From Streptomyces canus (GTDB lineage: Bacteria; Actinomycetota; Actinomycetes; Streptomycetales; Streptomycetaceae), in contig NZ_KQ948670.1 in NCBI RefSeq assembly GCF_001514145.1, forward strand, positions 184,654 through 248,653: a stretch of DNA of 64,000 nucleotides, in the 5' to 3' direction. The notes beneath the pieces were generated by a model. The model ran no database searches, was not told the DNA's origin, and was given only the letters and a program-made list of their open reading frames with translations. Below, piece by piece: positions 34,346 to 42,741 of the stretch (positions within the stretch are counted from its first letter, which is position 1; each line of letters starts with the position of its first letter). Position numbers and translations under genes: made by a program.

Positions 34346-35305
34346 GTGGCAGACCACGATGGGGCGGGGGCCGTCCGGCCGTTGACGCTGGCCTGGGTGG
34401 GCCGGCATCTCGACATGGGTGAACGGGTCGTCAAAACCGAGGCGCTGCACGGGGGTATCACCGCGGAGATGCGGCGTCTGACCGTCGGTGGGCGGGACGG
34501 AGGCACCCGTGACCTGGTGCTGCGGACGTTCGTCGATGTGGAGTACGCCGACGACTGGCTGAACAGGGAGCGGTGCGCCGTTGCCCTGCTCGCGGGGGCC
34601 GGCGTGCCGGCTCCTGGACTGGTCGCGGTTGATCGCAAGGCCGTGCATTGCGAGTATCCATCGCTGCTGATGACTCATCTGGCGGGCCGGACGGTCCTCG
34701 AGGACGAGGGAGTGGAGGCGCGCGTCCCTCTGCTCGCCCGTGAGCTCGTGGCGATCCACGCGGTGCGACCCGCCCCCGCCGAGCGGCCCCCGGGGTTCGT
34801 GACCTTGACGACCGCCGACACGGTCGTGACACCGAAGGGCGCCGACGCGGCGGCATGGGCTGCGGCGGTCGACGTGATCCGAGAGCCCGCACCCGCCTAT
34901 GAGGGGCGGTTTCTGCACCGGGACTTCCACCCGGGCAACGTGCTGTTGGACGTGCCGTCGCCGAGTCCGACAGCCCTCCAAATCACCGGCGTCGTCGACT
35001 GGGCAGGAGCTTCTTGGGGCCCGGCGGACCTCGATGTCGCGCGTTGCTGCACCAATCTCGCGCTGCTGCATGGGCCGGCGTGGGGTGTGCGGTTCGCTGG
35101 GGCGTATGAGAAGGCCGGCGGAGTGCTGGCGGCGGCCGCGAGCGACCGGCTGTACTGGCAGGTGCGGGACGCGCTGGCGGTCTCAGAAGAAGTGCAGCAG
35201 GTGTCGCTGCCATGGCGGGGCGCAGGCAGGACAGAGCTGACGGCACGGATTGTGGAGGAGCGGCTGGATGCCTACGTTGCCACCCTGATGGACGCGTCGG
35301 GCTGA
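34346..35305 (+). CDS. Aminoglycoside phosphotransferase (APH)-fold kinase
   Basis: The 319-residue protein has the catalytic loop FLHRDFHPGNVLLD (HxDxxxxN) and metal-binding GVVDWAGASWGPADLDVARC. Such kinases phosphorylate small hydroxylated molecules, and most streptomycete members are not resistance enzymes. The start is GTG 34346. It lies 44 bp after the hydrolase and may be co-transcribed with it. Confidence 0.85.
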   Translation: MADHDGAGAVRPLTLAWVGRHLDMGERVVKTEALHGGITAEMRRLTVGGRDGGTRDLVLRTFVDVEYADDWLNRERCAVALLAGAGVPAPGLVAVDRKAVHCEYPSLLMTHLAGRTVLEDEGVEARVPLLARELVAIHAVRPAPAERPPGFVTLTTADTVVTPKGADAAAWAAAVDVIREPAPAYEGRFLHRDFHPGNVLLDVPSPSPTALQITGVVDWAGASWGPADLDVARCCTNLALLHGPAWGVRFAGAYEKAGGVLAAAASDRLYWQVRDALAVSEEVQQVSLPWRGAGRTELTARIVEERLDAYVATLMDASG

Positions 35306-35710
35306 GCCTAGGTGGTCCGGGGCGTGGGCACGGCTGTCAGCGGTCTGTTGGTCGAGCTCCATGGGGTCGAGCGCGTCGACGGGAACGGCATCGGCACGGC
35401 CGTAGTGGGCCACTTTCCTGGGGCAGTTGCGTCTGCTCTGTGGCTTCGGGCGGCTTGCCGGCGAGCTTCGTCGCCAGGGTGCGCCCCACCCGAGCCCGGC
35501 CATCGCGGCCTCGGTGCCCAGCATGATCGGCTGGAGGGACGTGGCGGGGAGCGGCGGCAGCTTCTCACGCGGCCGGCGCCAGGCCGACTTCAAGAGAGTT
35601 CTGCGCCGTCGGGTGGCAGCCGCCGTACGTGCGCATCACAGACCGCTCCGACAGTCCGGCGCGGCAGTCCCCACGGCTGCCGCGCAGCACGCTGGACTCT
35701 GATACGCCGT
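35306..35710. other. Gene-poor stretch
   Basis: Frames such as ADFKRVLRRRVAAAVRAHH (plus) or MELDQQTADSRAHAP (minus) exist but have no domain and no ribosome binding site. It may contain old insertion-sequence debris, but I could not identify any. Confidence 0.35.
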
Positions 35711-36229
35711 CTACGGCTTGGCCCGTCTGGTCGGCCGTCCGGGTGAGGGTTGTGCGGCCTCGGCTTCTTCGGCTTTTCTGGCGAGTTTCACGATTTTTGT
35801 CTGTGCTGCGTCGATGCCGCGGAGGATGAGACGTAGGTGGGTAGTGGACTCGGGTACGGCCGCCTCGAGTTCCTCCAGCCGCCGCTGTTGCGCGGCGAGT
35901 TCGGACCTCAGTCGTGAGGCCCGGTCGGGTGGCGGGGGAGGGGTCATCCCATTGAAGACGACGTTGTGCAGGGGCCGTTCGGCTTGGACGGCTTCGCGTT
36001 CGGCTGCGTGCGCGTCGTCGGGGTAGTCGATCCGGATGGCGATGACGCGGCGGCCCCAGGGCTGTTGCTGCAGGTGGGTGCGGATGCGGGTGAGCGGACA
36101 GGTGGAGATGCCGACGTAGAGCAGACCTTCGGGGCCGTGGAGCCGGTACAGGGCGGTGCGGCCGGCGGTGTGCAGGCTGCCTTCCTCGTCGAACAGGCTG
36201 CGCAGGAACTGTGTGTCGATGTCGGTCAT
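35711..36229 (-). CDS. GIY-YIG domain protein
   Basis: The 172-residue protein has ALYRLHGPEGLLYVGIS (GIY-YIG region, with the first motif degraded to LYR), RIRTHLQQQPW, AEREAVQAERPLHNVV and a C-terminal coiled-coil-like tail of about 75 residues ending in a basic stretch. Arg, His, Glu and Asn of the nuclease core are present. The start is ATG 36229. Its target is unknown. Confidence 0.78.
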   Translation of the reverse strand: MTDIDTQFLRSLFDEEGSLHTAGRTALYRLHGPEGLLYVGISTCPLTRIRTHLQQQPWGRRVIAIRIDYPDDAHAAEREAVQAERPLHNVVFNGMTPPPPPDRASRLRSELAAQQRRLEELEAAVPESTTHLRLILRGIDAAQTKIVKLARKAEEAEAAQPSPGRPTRRAKP

Positions 36230-36430
36230 GACGCGGCCTTTCTCGGCTCGGGGCGCGCGGTGGCTGTCGTGTCGGCTGGTACCGGCCCGCAGCCGTGCGG
36301 ATACTCCTGCCTGCCGGGCGGCACGGGCATGCCCCCGGAGCGGGCGTCGACCGCACGCCGCTTGTCCAAACCCTCACGGTCCCACGCGGGTGTGACAGTG
36401 CCTCTCCGACCAGCACGTCAGGAGTCGGGA

Positions 36431-36452
36431 CGGATCACCTGCAGGTGATCCG
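36431..36452. repeat. 22-bp perfect palindrome
   Basis: The palindrome is centred on CCTGCAGG, with half-site CGGATCACCTG. It lies 202 bp upstream of the GIY-YIG start, in sequence without genes. It could be an operator; no partner is identified. Confidence 0.8.
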
Positions 36453-37259
36453 GGGCCCGGCTCCGGCCCGGTCCTGTCCGCGGGCGGCAAGCGCCGCTCC
36501 TCGGCTGCGGGCGCGGGATCTCCTTGTTCACAAGGCACCAGGTCTGCGGGGGAGAGCTGCGCGCGCCAGAAACCGGGAGAAATGACGAATCGCTGACGTC
36601 AAGGCTCACCGGCGTCTCATCCGGCCTCTCCCCTCGCCGCAGCGCTGCTCGTCGCGACGGCGGCTGTGATCGGCACCGTCCTGGAACACCGCTACGTAAA
36701 GCGTCATGCCAGCCGGCCGCCGCTGTACGGCCATGGGGAGCCGCACGTCGGCCCCGGCACCCCCGCCGCCATCATCGTGGCGCTCGCGGTCGTCGGCGTA
36801 CGGGCCGCTCCTCGCCGCCCGGCTACCCTGGCGCGCGCTGCTGTGCACGGCCAGGAGGTCGTGCCGGGTGCTGGTCGTGGGAGAGCGACCGGCCAGCGAT
36901 CGTGGTGAAGAGGGCCCCACCGCCGCGTGCTCATCGGCGGACCGTGACTTCGGGCACACAGCGAGGCGGCGGTGCCGCGCTGGCGAATGTCGACGCCGAT
37001 GACCTCGATGATCCGGTACCGGAGTTCCTCGCGCTTGGGGCGGTTCCCCGCCGCGTAGGCGGGACGCGATCACTCACCGAACCGGTGCGGCGGCCGAAAT
37101 GCGCCATGGCGCCTGCGGCTCGGGCCGCCGACGTGGGCCCTTGCCTTCGCTCGATCCTCGCCGAGAGGTATACGACCGCGAGGAGGGCCGTCCGTGCCTG
37201 GAGGCAATCAGCGGTGGCGCGTCAGGTCGTGCCGCGCCAGGAGGGGATCTCGCCGGCGG
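36453..37259. other. Long stretch without an intact gene
   Basis: The only recognisable content is the plus-strand membrane-protein remnant at about 36621-36860. The rest carries random-looking open frames on both strands. Confidence 0.45.
36621..36860 (+). pseudogene. Remnant of a polytopic membrane protein
   Basis: One frame reads PLAAALLVATAAVIGTVLEH, then RYVKRHASRPPLYGHGEPHV and GPGTPAAIIVALAV. Near 36800 the sequence continues in another frame as YGPLLAARLPWRALL. This resembles the N-terminal region of large actinobacterial membrane proteins. It has a frameshift and is truncated after about 80 codons. Confidence 0.45.
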
Positions 37260-37643
37260 TCAGTCGAGCGAGGCGAGAGCGGCGTCCAGTCGGGCGGTGG
37301 CCTCCTGTGCGACGGGCTGCAGGGCGGGCAGGCCGGTGAGAGTGACCATGGTGTTCGGGTCGAGAGCCTGGACGATCGTGTGGTCGCCCTCTCGCCGTAC
37401 GACGACGTTGCAGGGCAGCAGCACGCCGATCGCGCGGTCGGCATCGATGGCGCGGTGGGCCAGGGAGGGGTTGCAGGCGCCGAGGATCAGGTAGTCCTCC
37501 ATGTCGTGGCCGAGCTTGGCCTTGAGGGTGGCCGTGACGTCGATCTCGGTGAGGACGCCGAAGCCCTGGGCGGCGAGGGCTTCGCGTACGGCGTCGACCG
37601 TGGCGGCGAAGCCGCTGGTCAGACGGACGGTGCGGTCGTAGCT
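37260..37643 (-). CDS. DUF302 protein
   Basis: The 127-residue protein starts at GTG 37643, five bases after GGAGA; a GTG 15 bp upstream lacks a site. YDRTVRLTSGFAATVDAVRE, GFGVLTEIDVTATLKAKLG, YLILGACNPSLAHRAI and LLPCNVVVRREGDHTIVQAL are DUF302 hallmarks. Such genes often neighbour thiol, sulfur or metal stress genes. It diverges from the MMPL gene and shares its two repressor boxes. Confidence 0.87.
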   Translation of the reverse strand, partial: SYDRTVRLTSGFAATVDAVREALAAQGFGVLTEIDVTATLKAKLGHDMEDYLILGACNPSLAHRAIDADRAIGVLLPCNVVVRREGDHTIVQALDPNTMVTLTGLPALQPVAQEATARLDAALASLD

Positions 37644-37688
37644 CACGGGATTCTCCACTGATGGGCACGTGTGCGAACACGGCCAATA

Positions 37689-37704
37689 ATACCCCCCCGG
37701 GTAT
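37689..37704. promoter_or_regulatory. CsoR/CstR-type operator 1
   Basis: ATACCCCCCCGGGTAT is a TACCC/GGGTA palindrome typical of CsoR-family binding sites. It is 46 bp upstream of the DUF302 start. Confidence 0.72.
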
Positions 37705-37731
37705 CGTGTACGCTCATCGGCGCAGCCAAAT

Positions 37732-37745
37732 TACCCCCCGGGGTA
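37732..37745. promoter_or_regulatory. CsoR/CstR-type operator 2
   Basis: TACCCCCCGGGGTA is a perfect TACCCC/GGGGTA palindrome, 16 bp before the MMPL start and just upstream of its GGAGG. Confidence 0.75.
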
Positions 37746-37760
37746 TATCAGGAGGATTCC

Positions 37761-39917
37761 ATGACGAGCGTCGACCACGCCCCGAAGACCGGGGCCCCGC
37801 CCCTCCCGCCTCCCCGCCCCGGACTGCTGGGGCGCCTCGGCGACTGGACAGCGAGCCGCTTCAGGACCGTGCTGGCGGGGTGGGTGATCGTGGTCGCCGC
37901 GCTCGGTGTCTTCGCGCCGCAGGTGACCACCGCGCTGTCCGGTGCGGGCTGGCAGAGCAACGGATCGGAGTCCGTCGCGGTCCGTGAGCTGGCCCAGCAG
38001 CACTTCGGCGGCACCGGCTCCACCGCGATCCAGGTCGTCGTCCACGCCGACCGGCCGGTCACCGACCCCGCCGTGCAGAGCGTGCTCGCCAAGGCGACCA
38101 AGCTGCTGACGGCCGACGACCGGATCTCCGAGGTCGTCCAGCCCCGGTCCGGGGCGACGATCAGCCGGGACGGCAGGACCGCGGTACTGCTGGGCGGCGC
38201 CAAGGCCAACCCGGACGACATGGTGCGGGCCTCCGATGACCTCAAGGAACCGCTGCGCGCGCTGTCCACCGACGGCATCGCCGTGCGGGCCACCGGTGCG
38301 TCCGTCCTGTGGAGCGACTTCAACACCGCCAACCTGGACGCGATGATCCACGCCGAGATCTTGTCCTGGCCGGTCATCCTGGTCGTCCTGGTGATCGCCT
38401 TCGGCTCGCTCGTCGCCGCCGGCCTCCCTCTGCTGCTCACCATGGCCGGGCTGGCCGCCTCCGTGGGCTCGTTGGTCCTGATCAGCCATGTCACGCCGAT
38501 CTCCATCTGGGCCATGGACTTCGCTCTGATGTTCGCCCTGGCGCTCGGTATCGACTACGCGCTCTTCCTCGTCATCCGCTTCCGCGGCGCCCTCGCCCGC
38601 CACGGCGACCCACGCCGCGCGGTGGAGGAGACCATGGACACCGCGGGCAAGGCCGTCCTGCTGTCGGGACTGACCGTGCTCGTCAGCCTCTCCGCCGTGA
38701 TGCTCGTGCCCGCCCCGGCGGTCCGCACCATGTCCGTCGGCATCATGCTCTCCGTCGTCTTCGTGCTCGCCGCCACTCTGACCCTGCTGCCCGCCGTCCT
38801 CGGCAGGCTGGGCCCGCGCGTCAACAAGCTCGCCCTGCCCCGGACCCGCAGCGACCAGGTCGTCTCCCCGCGCTTCGGCGCCTGGGGCGAGCGGCTGTGG
38901 CGTCACCCGCTGCGCTACGGGGTGCCCGTGGTGCTGGTCCTGGTCGCGCTCGCGGTCCCGGCGTTCGGGCTGAAGACCGCCATGCCGTCCATCACCGTCG
39001 TCCCCGCCGCCGACAGCTCACGGCAGGGCTACGAGATGGTGCAGCAGGCCCTCGGCAAGGGCGCCCCCGGCATGCTCCAGATCATCACGCCCACCGCACA
39101 GGCGCAGGCCACAGCCCGCACCCTCGCCACCACCGACGGCATCGCCGTCGTCCTGCCCGCCCAGCCGGCCGCCGACGGCTCGCACTGGAGCCTGATCCAG
39201 GCCATGCCCTCGGTCGACCCCTCCGACGCGTCATTGAGTCATACCGTCAAGACCCTCCGGACCGAACTCCCCACCCCGGCGTCGGTCGGCGGCGCGGCCG
39301 TGGAGAACCTCGACCTCAAGCAGGCCCTGGACGACAAGGCCCCGCTGGTCATCGGCGTCATCCTGGCCCTCGGCTTCGTCCTGCTGCTCATCGCCCTCCA
39401 GGCCCCCCTGATCGCGGCCCTCGGGGTGCTCACCAATCTCCTCGCCACCGCCGCCGCCTTCGGCGTCGCCCGGCTGATCTTCCAGGACGGCCACGGCTCC
39501 GGGCTGCTCGGCTTCGACCCGCAGGGCTTCCTGGACGGCTGGGGCCCGGTCTTCTTCTTCGCGATGATCTTCGCCATCGCGATGGACTACACCGTCTTCC
39601 TGCTCTCCTCCGCCAAGGAGCACTTCGAGCACACGGGCGACCCCCGTAAGGCCATGACCGCCGCTCTCGCTCACTCCGGCCGCGTCATCTTCGCGGCGGC
39701 GGGCGTCATGGTCGCCGTGTTCTTCACCTTCGCCCTCGCCGAACCGCTCCCGCCCAAGGAGATGGGCATCGTCCTCGGCGCCGCCGTCCTCCTCGACGCC
39801 TTCCTCATCCGACTCGTTCTGCTCCCCGCCCTGCTCCGCGTCACCGGCCGTGCCGCGTGGTGGAGTCCCGCGTGGCTGCGCAGGGTCCTGCCCGACATCC
39901 GTTTCTCCCACGACTGA
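37761..39917 (+). CDS. MMPL-family RND transporter
   Basis: The 718-residue protein starts at ATG 37761 behind GGAGG. It has the MmpL layout: one helix (TVLAGWVIVVAALGVF), a large extracytoplasmic loop, a five-helix bundle ending FALMFALALGIDYALFLVIR, a second loop and a second bundle with FFAMIFAIAMDYTVFLLSSA. The paired GIDYALF/AMDYTVF motifs carry the proton-relay Asp-Tyr pairs. The family exports lipids, drugs or metallophores. The CsoR-type box before it suggests induction by metal or sulfur stress. Confidence 0.9.
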   Translation: MTSVDHAPKTGAPPLPPPRPGLLGRLGDWTASRFRTVLAGWVIVVAALGVFAPQVTTALSGAGWQSNGSESVAVRELAQQHFGGTGSTAIQVVVHADRPVTDPAVQSVLAKATKLLTADDRISEVVQPRSGATISRDGRTAVLLGGAKANPDDMVRASDDLKEPLRALSTDGIAVRATGASVLWSDFNTANLDAMIHAEILSWPVILVVLVIAFGSLVAAGLPLLLTMAGLAASVGSLVLISHVTPISIWAMDFALMFALALGIDYALFLVIRFRGALARHGDPRRAVEETMDTAGKAVLLSGLTVLVSLSAVMLVPAPAVRTMSVGIMLSVVFVLAATLTLLPAVLGRLGPRVNKLALPRTRSDQVVSPRFGAWGERLWRHPLRYGVPVVLVLVALAVPAFGLKTAMPSITVVPAADSSRQGYEMVQQALGKGAPGMLQIITPTAQAQATARTLATTDGIAVVLPAQPAADGSHWSLIQAMPSVDPSDASLSHTVKTLRTELPTPASVGGAAVENLDLKQALDDKAPLVIGVILALGFVLLLIALQAPLIAALGVLTNLLATAAAFGVARLIFQDGHGSGLLGFDPQGFLDGWGPVFFFAMIFAIAMDYTVFLLSSAKEHFEHTGDPRKAMTAALAHSGRVIFAAAGVMVAVFFTFALAEPLPPKEMGIVLGAAVLLDAFLIRLVLLPALLRVTGRAAWWSPAWLRRVLPDIRFSHD

Positions 39918-39963
39918 CCGATCCCGTCCCGGTGGCCCCGGTCCCGCCCGGGCCGGTCCACCG

Positions 39964-39979
39964 ATACCCCAGGGGGTAC
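39964..39979. promoter_or_regulatory. CsoR/CstR-type operator 3
   Basis: ATACCCCAGGGGGTAC lies 37 bp upstream of the repressor gene itself, indicating autoregulation. Confidence 0.75.
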
Positions 39980-40015
39980 GATCGGCCGTAAGTAACCCGC
40001 AAGGAGGAGCCGCCC

Positions 40016-40282
40016 GTGAAGGTCGACGAGGAAGCCAGCACCGCCGTACTCAACCGCCTCCGTCGCGCCCAGGGACAGCTCGCCGGTGTCATCGCCATGA
40101 TCGAGGCCGGCCGCGACTGCAAGGACGTCGTCACTCAGCTCGCCGCCGTCTCCCGCGCCCTGGACCGCGCCGGCTTCAAAATCGTCGCCAGTGGCATGCG
40201 CCAATGCATGACCGCCGCCGACGAGGACACACCCCCGATGAGCGAAGCCGAACTCGAGAAACTCTTCCTCGCCCTCGCCTGA
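40016..40282 (+). CDS. CsoR-family regulator, CstR-like
   Basis: The 88-residue all-helical protein starts at GTG 40016 behind AAGGAGGAG. LNRLRRAQGQLAGVIAMIEA and GRDCKDVVTQLAAVSRALDR are standard CsoR sequence. Cys35 and Cys64 are present, but the residue four before Cys64, histidine in copper-binding CsoR, is Gly60. Two cysteines without the histidine fit the persulfide-sensing CstR group better than copper sensing. It probably represses itself, the MMPL gene and the DUF302 gene through the three boxes. Confidence 0.87.
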   Translation: MKVDEEASTAVLNRLRRAQGQLAGVIAMIEAGRDCKDVVTQLAAVSRALDRAGFKIVASGMRQCMTAADEDTPPMSEAELEKLFLALA

Positions 40283-40597
40283 CGCACCTCGACCGCGCAG
40301 CACGGCCGACCGTTCGTCCGCTGTTCGGTCGGCACCAGGCCGGCCCCGCCGCTGCGACCTGGGCCCTGCTCACCGGGGCCCTCACCGCCGACCTGCTCCA
40401 CCGCGACCGGGCCGCCGATGACCACACCGACGGCGGCCATTGTCCCGGCCGCACCGAACACCGGCCCCGCGATGATCATCGCCGCCGCTCGCCTGTGTCG
40501 CACGCCGTAAGGATTCCGTCATCACCTGCGGGGTTCGGGACGGCCGCCCGTCGCCGTTGAATGGGCGGACAAGCACCTCCCAGGAGACGAGGTAGGG
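40283..40597. other. Intergenic stretch
   Basis: No gene is supported in these 315 bp. A minus-strand frame (MIIAGPVFGAAGTMAAVGVV) looks hydrophobic but runs into the regulator gene and has no ribosome binding site. Confidence 0.35.
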
Positions 40598-41167
40598 ATG
40601 GGGCGCGGGCGCAAGGTACTGACCAGGCCGCTGGTCATCGCGGTGTTGGTGGCGGCGGTCGGCGGGGTCGGCTTCGGTCTGTACTGGTTCCAGCCGTGGA
40701 AGCTGTGGCAGGACAAGACCGTGGAGGAGGCCCTGCCCGGGGTGGTGGCGACTTCTGCTCCACCTGCCGAGGCGCCCTCGTACAAGCCCTCCGAGCGGCC
40801 CTCGGCCACCGATCCGCAGACGTTGGCAACGGGTGAGCTGATCAGCCACGAGCATGCGACCTCGGGCACGGTGCAGCTCATACGGCTGGCCGATGGTTCC
40901 CACGTAGTCCGGGTGGAGAACCTCGACACCAGCAACGGACCGGACCTGCGTGTCTTGCTGACCGACGCTCCTGTGAAGGAGGGGGAGGCGGGCTGGCATG
41001 TCTTCGACGACGGGAAGTACGTCAGCCTGGGCAAGCTCAAAGGCAACAAGGGAAGCCAGAACTACGCCCTGCCCAGGGGCGTGGATCCGTCGAGCTACAA
41101 CAGCGTGAGCATTTGGTGCGACCGTTTCGACGTCTCGTTCGGGGCCGCGGAACTCGCTCGCGTCTGA
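40598..41167 (+). CDS. DM13-domain protein with N-terminal membrane anchor
   Basis: The 189-residue protein has one helix (VIAVLVAAVGGVGFGLYWF) and a linker. The DM13 domain follows: ISHEHATSGTVQLIRLADGS, VENLDTSNGPDLRVLLTD, KYVSLGKLKGNKGSQNYALP, YNSVSIWCDRFDVSFGAAEL. It contains a single conserved cysteine. DM13 is a predicted extracytoplasmic electron-transfer domain. The start is ATG 40598. Confidence 0.85.
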   Translation: MGRGRKVLTRPLVIAVLVAAVGGVGFGLYWFQPWKLWQDKTVEEALPGVVATSAPPAEAPSYKPSERPSATDPQTLATGELISHEHATSGTVQLIRLADGSHVVRVENLDTSNGPDLRVLLTDAPVKEGEAGWHVFDDGKYVSLGKLKGNKGSQNYALPRGVDPSSYNSVSIWCDRFDVSFGAAELARV

Positions 41168-41432
41168 CAGCGGTGCAGCCGGTCAAGCCTCTTCCGAGAA
41201 CGGCATGGCCTTGTTGGTGCGGGCTGAAGCCGGTCCCAGGGGCCGTACCCGAGGCGGATCACCATCTGGGCGTGGGAGGAGGGGGCGTCCGGCGAGGGCA
41301 TGGGCGCAGAGGTGTCCTCGACCTCGACACCGCCGTGCCCTCCGCGATCACCGCGCACGTCTCCGGTCACCTCGACCGCGACCGCGAACTGCTTGTCGGC
41401 CTGCAGACCGACGCCCCGCTGAAGCGCGCGGC

Positions 41433-41700
41433 AACGCAACCCAGATCCGCGACCGTGAGGAACTCGCCGAACAGATACGGGCACAGGAACTGATCGACCA
41501 TTCTGTGCTCTCCGACGGTTCACCGAGCCTGTCGACGAACCCCTTCGCGGACCACCACCTCATCTACGCCGTCGCCCTGATCGCCCTGGCCGCCTCCGCC
41601 GCCTCCGGCGGCGACACCTTCAACCTCGGCCAGGTCTGGGTCAAGCCCCCGCTGGTTCGTCGCGGCCGCTGGCTGCGTCGAGCGCGGGAGCCGCACCACG
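41433..41700 (+). pseudogene. DoxX-like membrane protein C-terminal remnant
   Basis: The frame reads FADHHLIYAVALIALAASAA and then NLGQVWVKPPLVRRGRWLR. This resembles the last helix and tail of DoxX-family proteins. It is preceded by NATQIRDREELAEQIRAQEL. There is no start codon and no N-terminal helices. A separate frame just upstream (ITAHVSGHLDRDRELLVGLQ) may be another piece of it. Confidence 0.42.
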
Positions 41701-41712
41701 TCGACACCGCCA

Positions 41713-41726
41713 GGGCCGGTCGGCCC
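41713..41726. promoter_or_regulatory. DosR/DevR-type palindrome before uspA
   Basis: GGGCCG-GT-CGGCCC has 6-bp perfect arms and a 2-bp spacer, 85 bp before the UspA start. A second partial match, GGGACC-TG-TGGCCC, is at 41733-41746. The geometry equals the DosR box (GGGACT-N2-AGTCCC). Confidence 0.6.
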
Positions 41727-41811
41727 CCGGCAGGGACCTGTGGCCCCTGCCGGGGCCCGCGTCCGAAGGCAAAGCTCGGAGCGGGACACCCCGATCCAGA
41801 AGGTGGAGATC

Positions 41812-42717
41812 ATGACCCGTACCCTCACCACCGGCCTCGACGGCTCGCCCGAGAGCCGCGCGGCGGCCGAGTGGGCCGCCCGTGAAGCACAACTGCTCGG
41901 CCTGCCGCTGAAGTTGGTCCAGGTCTGGGAGCCGGTGCCGGCGCCCATGGCCCAGGCGCCGCTGCTCGGTCCCGAGACCCACCAGCACTGGACCGAGCGG
42001 ACAACCCGGGAGACAGCGGAAGGCATCCGACTGCGCCACCCCGGCCTCGAGGTGATCACCGAGCAGTTGTCCGGTCGGCCCGCCGAGGCGCTGGCGGGTG
42101 CGGCGAAGGACGCCGAGCTGCTGGTCCTGGGCTCCCGTGGGCTGAGCGGAATCGGCGGGTTCATGGTCGGCTCCGTCGGTCTGTCCGTCGTGGCGCATTC
42201 CGAGCGGCCGGTCGTGCTGGTGAGGGCCGGCGAACAGGCTGCCGACGAGCACGAGATGGACCCGGTCGGCATCCCGTCCGCCGCAGCCCCGTTCCGCCCC
42301 GTCGTCCTCGGCCTCGACGTCGAGAGCCCCGACGAGGAGCTGATCGCCTTCGCGTTCGCGGCCGCCGTCCGCCGGACCACATCCCTGCGCGTGGTCCACG
42401 GCTGGAACCCACCGCCGTACTACGCCTACGGGCTCTCCGTCGACCTGGAACTCCACGGAGAACTGGCCCGTTCCGAGACCACCGCCCTGGCCGAGGTCCT
42501 GCTCCCGTGGCGCAAGAAGTTCCCGGACGTCGAGGTCAGCGAGGAGTCCTCCTACGGCAGCCCCGGCAACCACGTCGTCGACGCCTCCCGCGAGGCCTCA
42601 CTGGTCGTCGTGGGACGGCGCATCCGCCGCAGCCCGTTCGGCGCCCATATCGGCTCGGTCACCCACACGGTCCTGCACCACTCCGCCGCCCCCGTCGCCG
42701 TCGTCCCGCACAACTGA
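41812..42717 (+). CDS. Tandem universal stress protein (UspA) 1
   Basis: The 301-residue protein starts at ATG 41812 after GGAGATC. Two UspA domains are present. The ATP-binding loops are GSRGLSGIGGFMVGSVGLSV (domain 1) and GRRIRRSPFGAHIGSVTHTV (domain 2). Tandem UspA proteins of this size are characteristic of DosR-type dormancy regulons. It is followed after 24 bp by adhP, and two DosR-like palindromes lie upstream. Confidence 0.9.
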   Translation: MTRTLTTGLDGSPESRAAAEWAAREAQLLGLPLKLVQVWEPVPAPMAQAPLLGPETHQHWTERTTRETAEGIRLRHPGLEVITEQLSGRPAEALAGAAKDAELLVLGSRGLSGIGGFMVGSVGLSVVAHSERPVVLVRAGEQAADEHEMDPVGIPSAAAPFRPVVLGLDVESPDEELIAFAFAAAVRRTTSLRVVHGWNPPPYYAYGLSVDLELHGELARSETTALAEVLLPWRKKFPDVEVSEESSYGSPGNHVVDASREASLVVVGRRIRRSPFGAHIGSVTHTVLHHSAAPVAVVPHN

Positions 42718-42741
42718 CCTTCACCCCAAGGAGCAGACACC

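Noticed and set aside
34346..35305. Aminoglycoside resistance gene
   Set aside because: Only the generic APH kinase motifs are present; the context gives no antibiotic link.
37731..38906. 391-codon minus-strand frame opposite the MMPL gene
   Set aside because: It has Asp/Gly/His-rich antisense composition without domains; the transporter frame is unambiguous.
40016..40282. Copper-sensing CsoR
   Set aside because: The copper-ligand histidine four residues before the second cysteine is glycine, so copper sensing is not the favoured reading.
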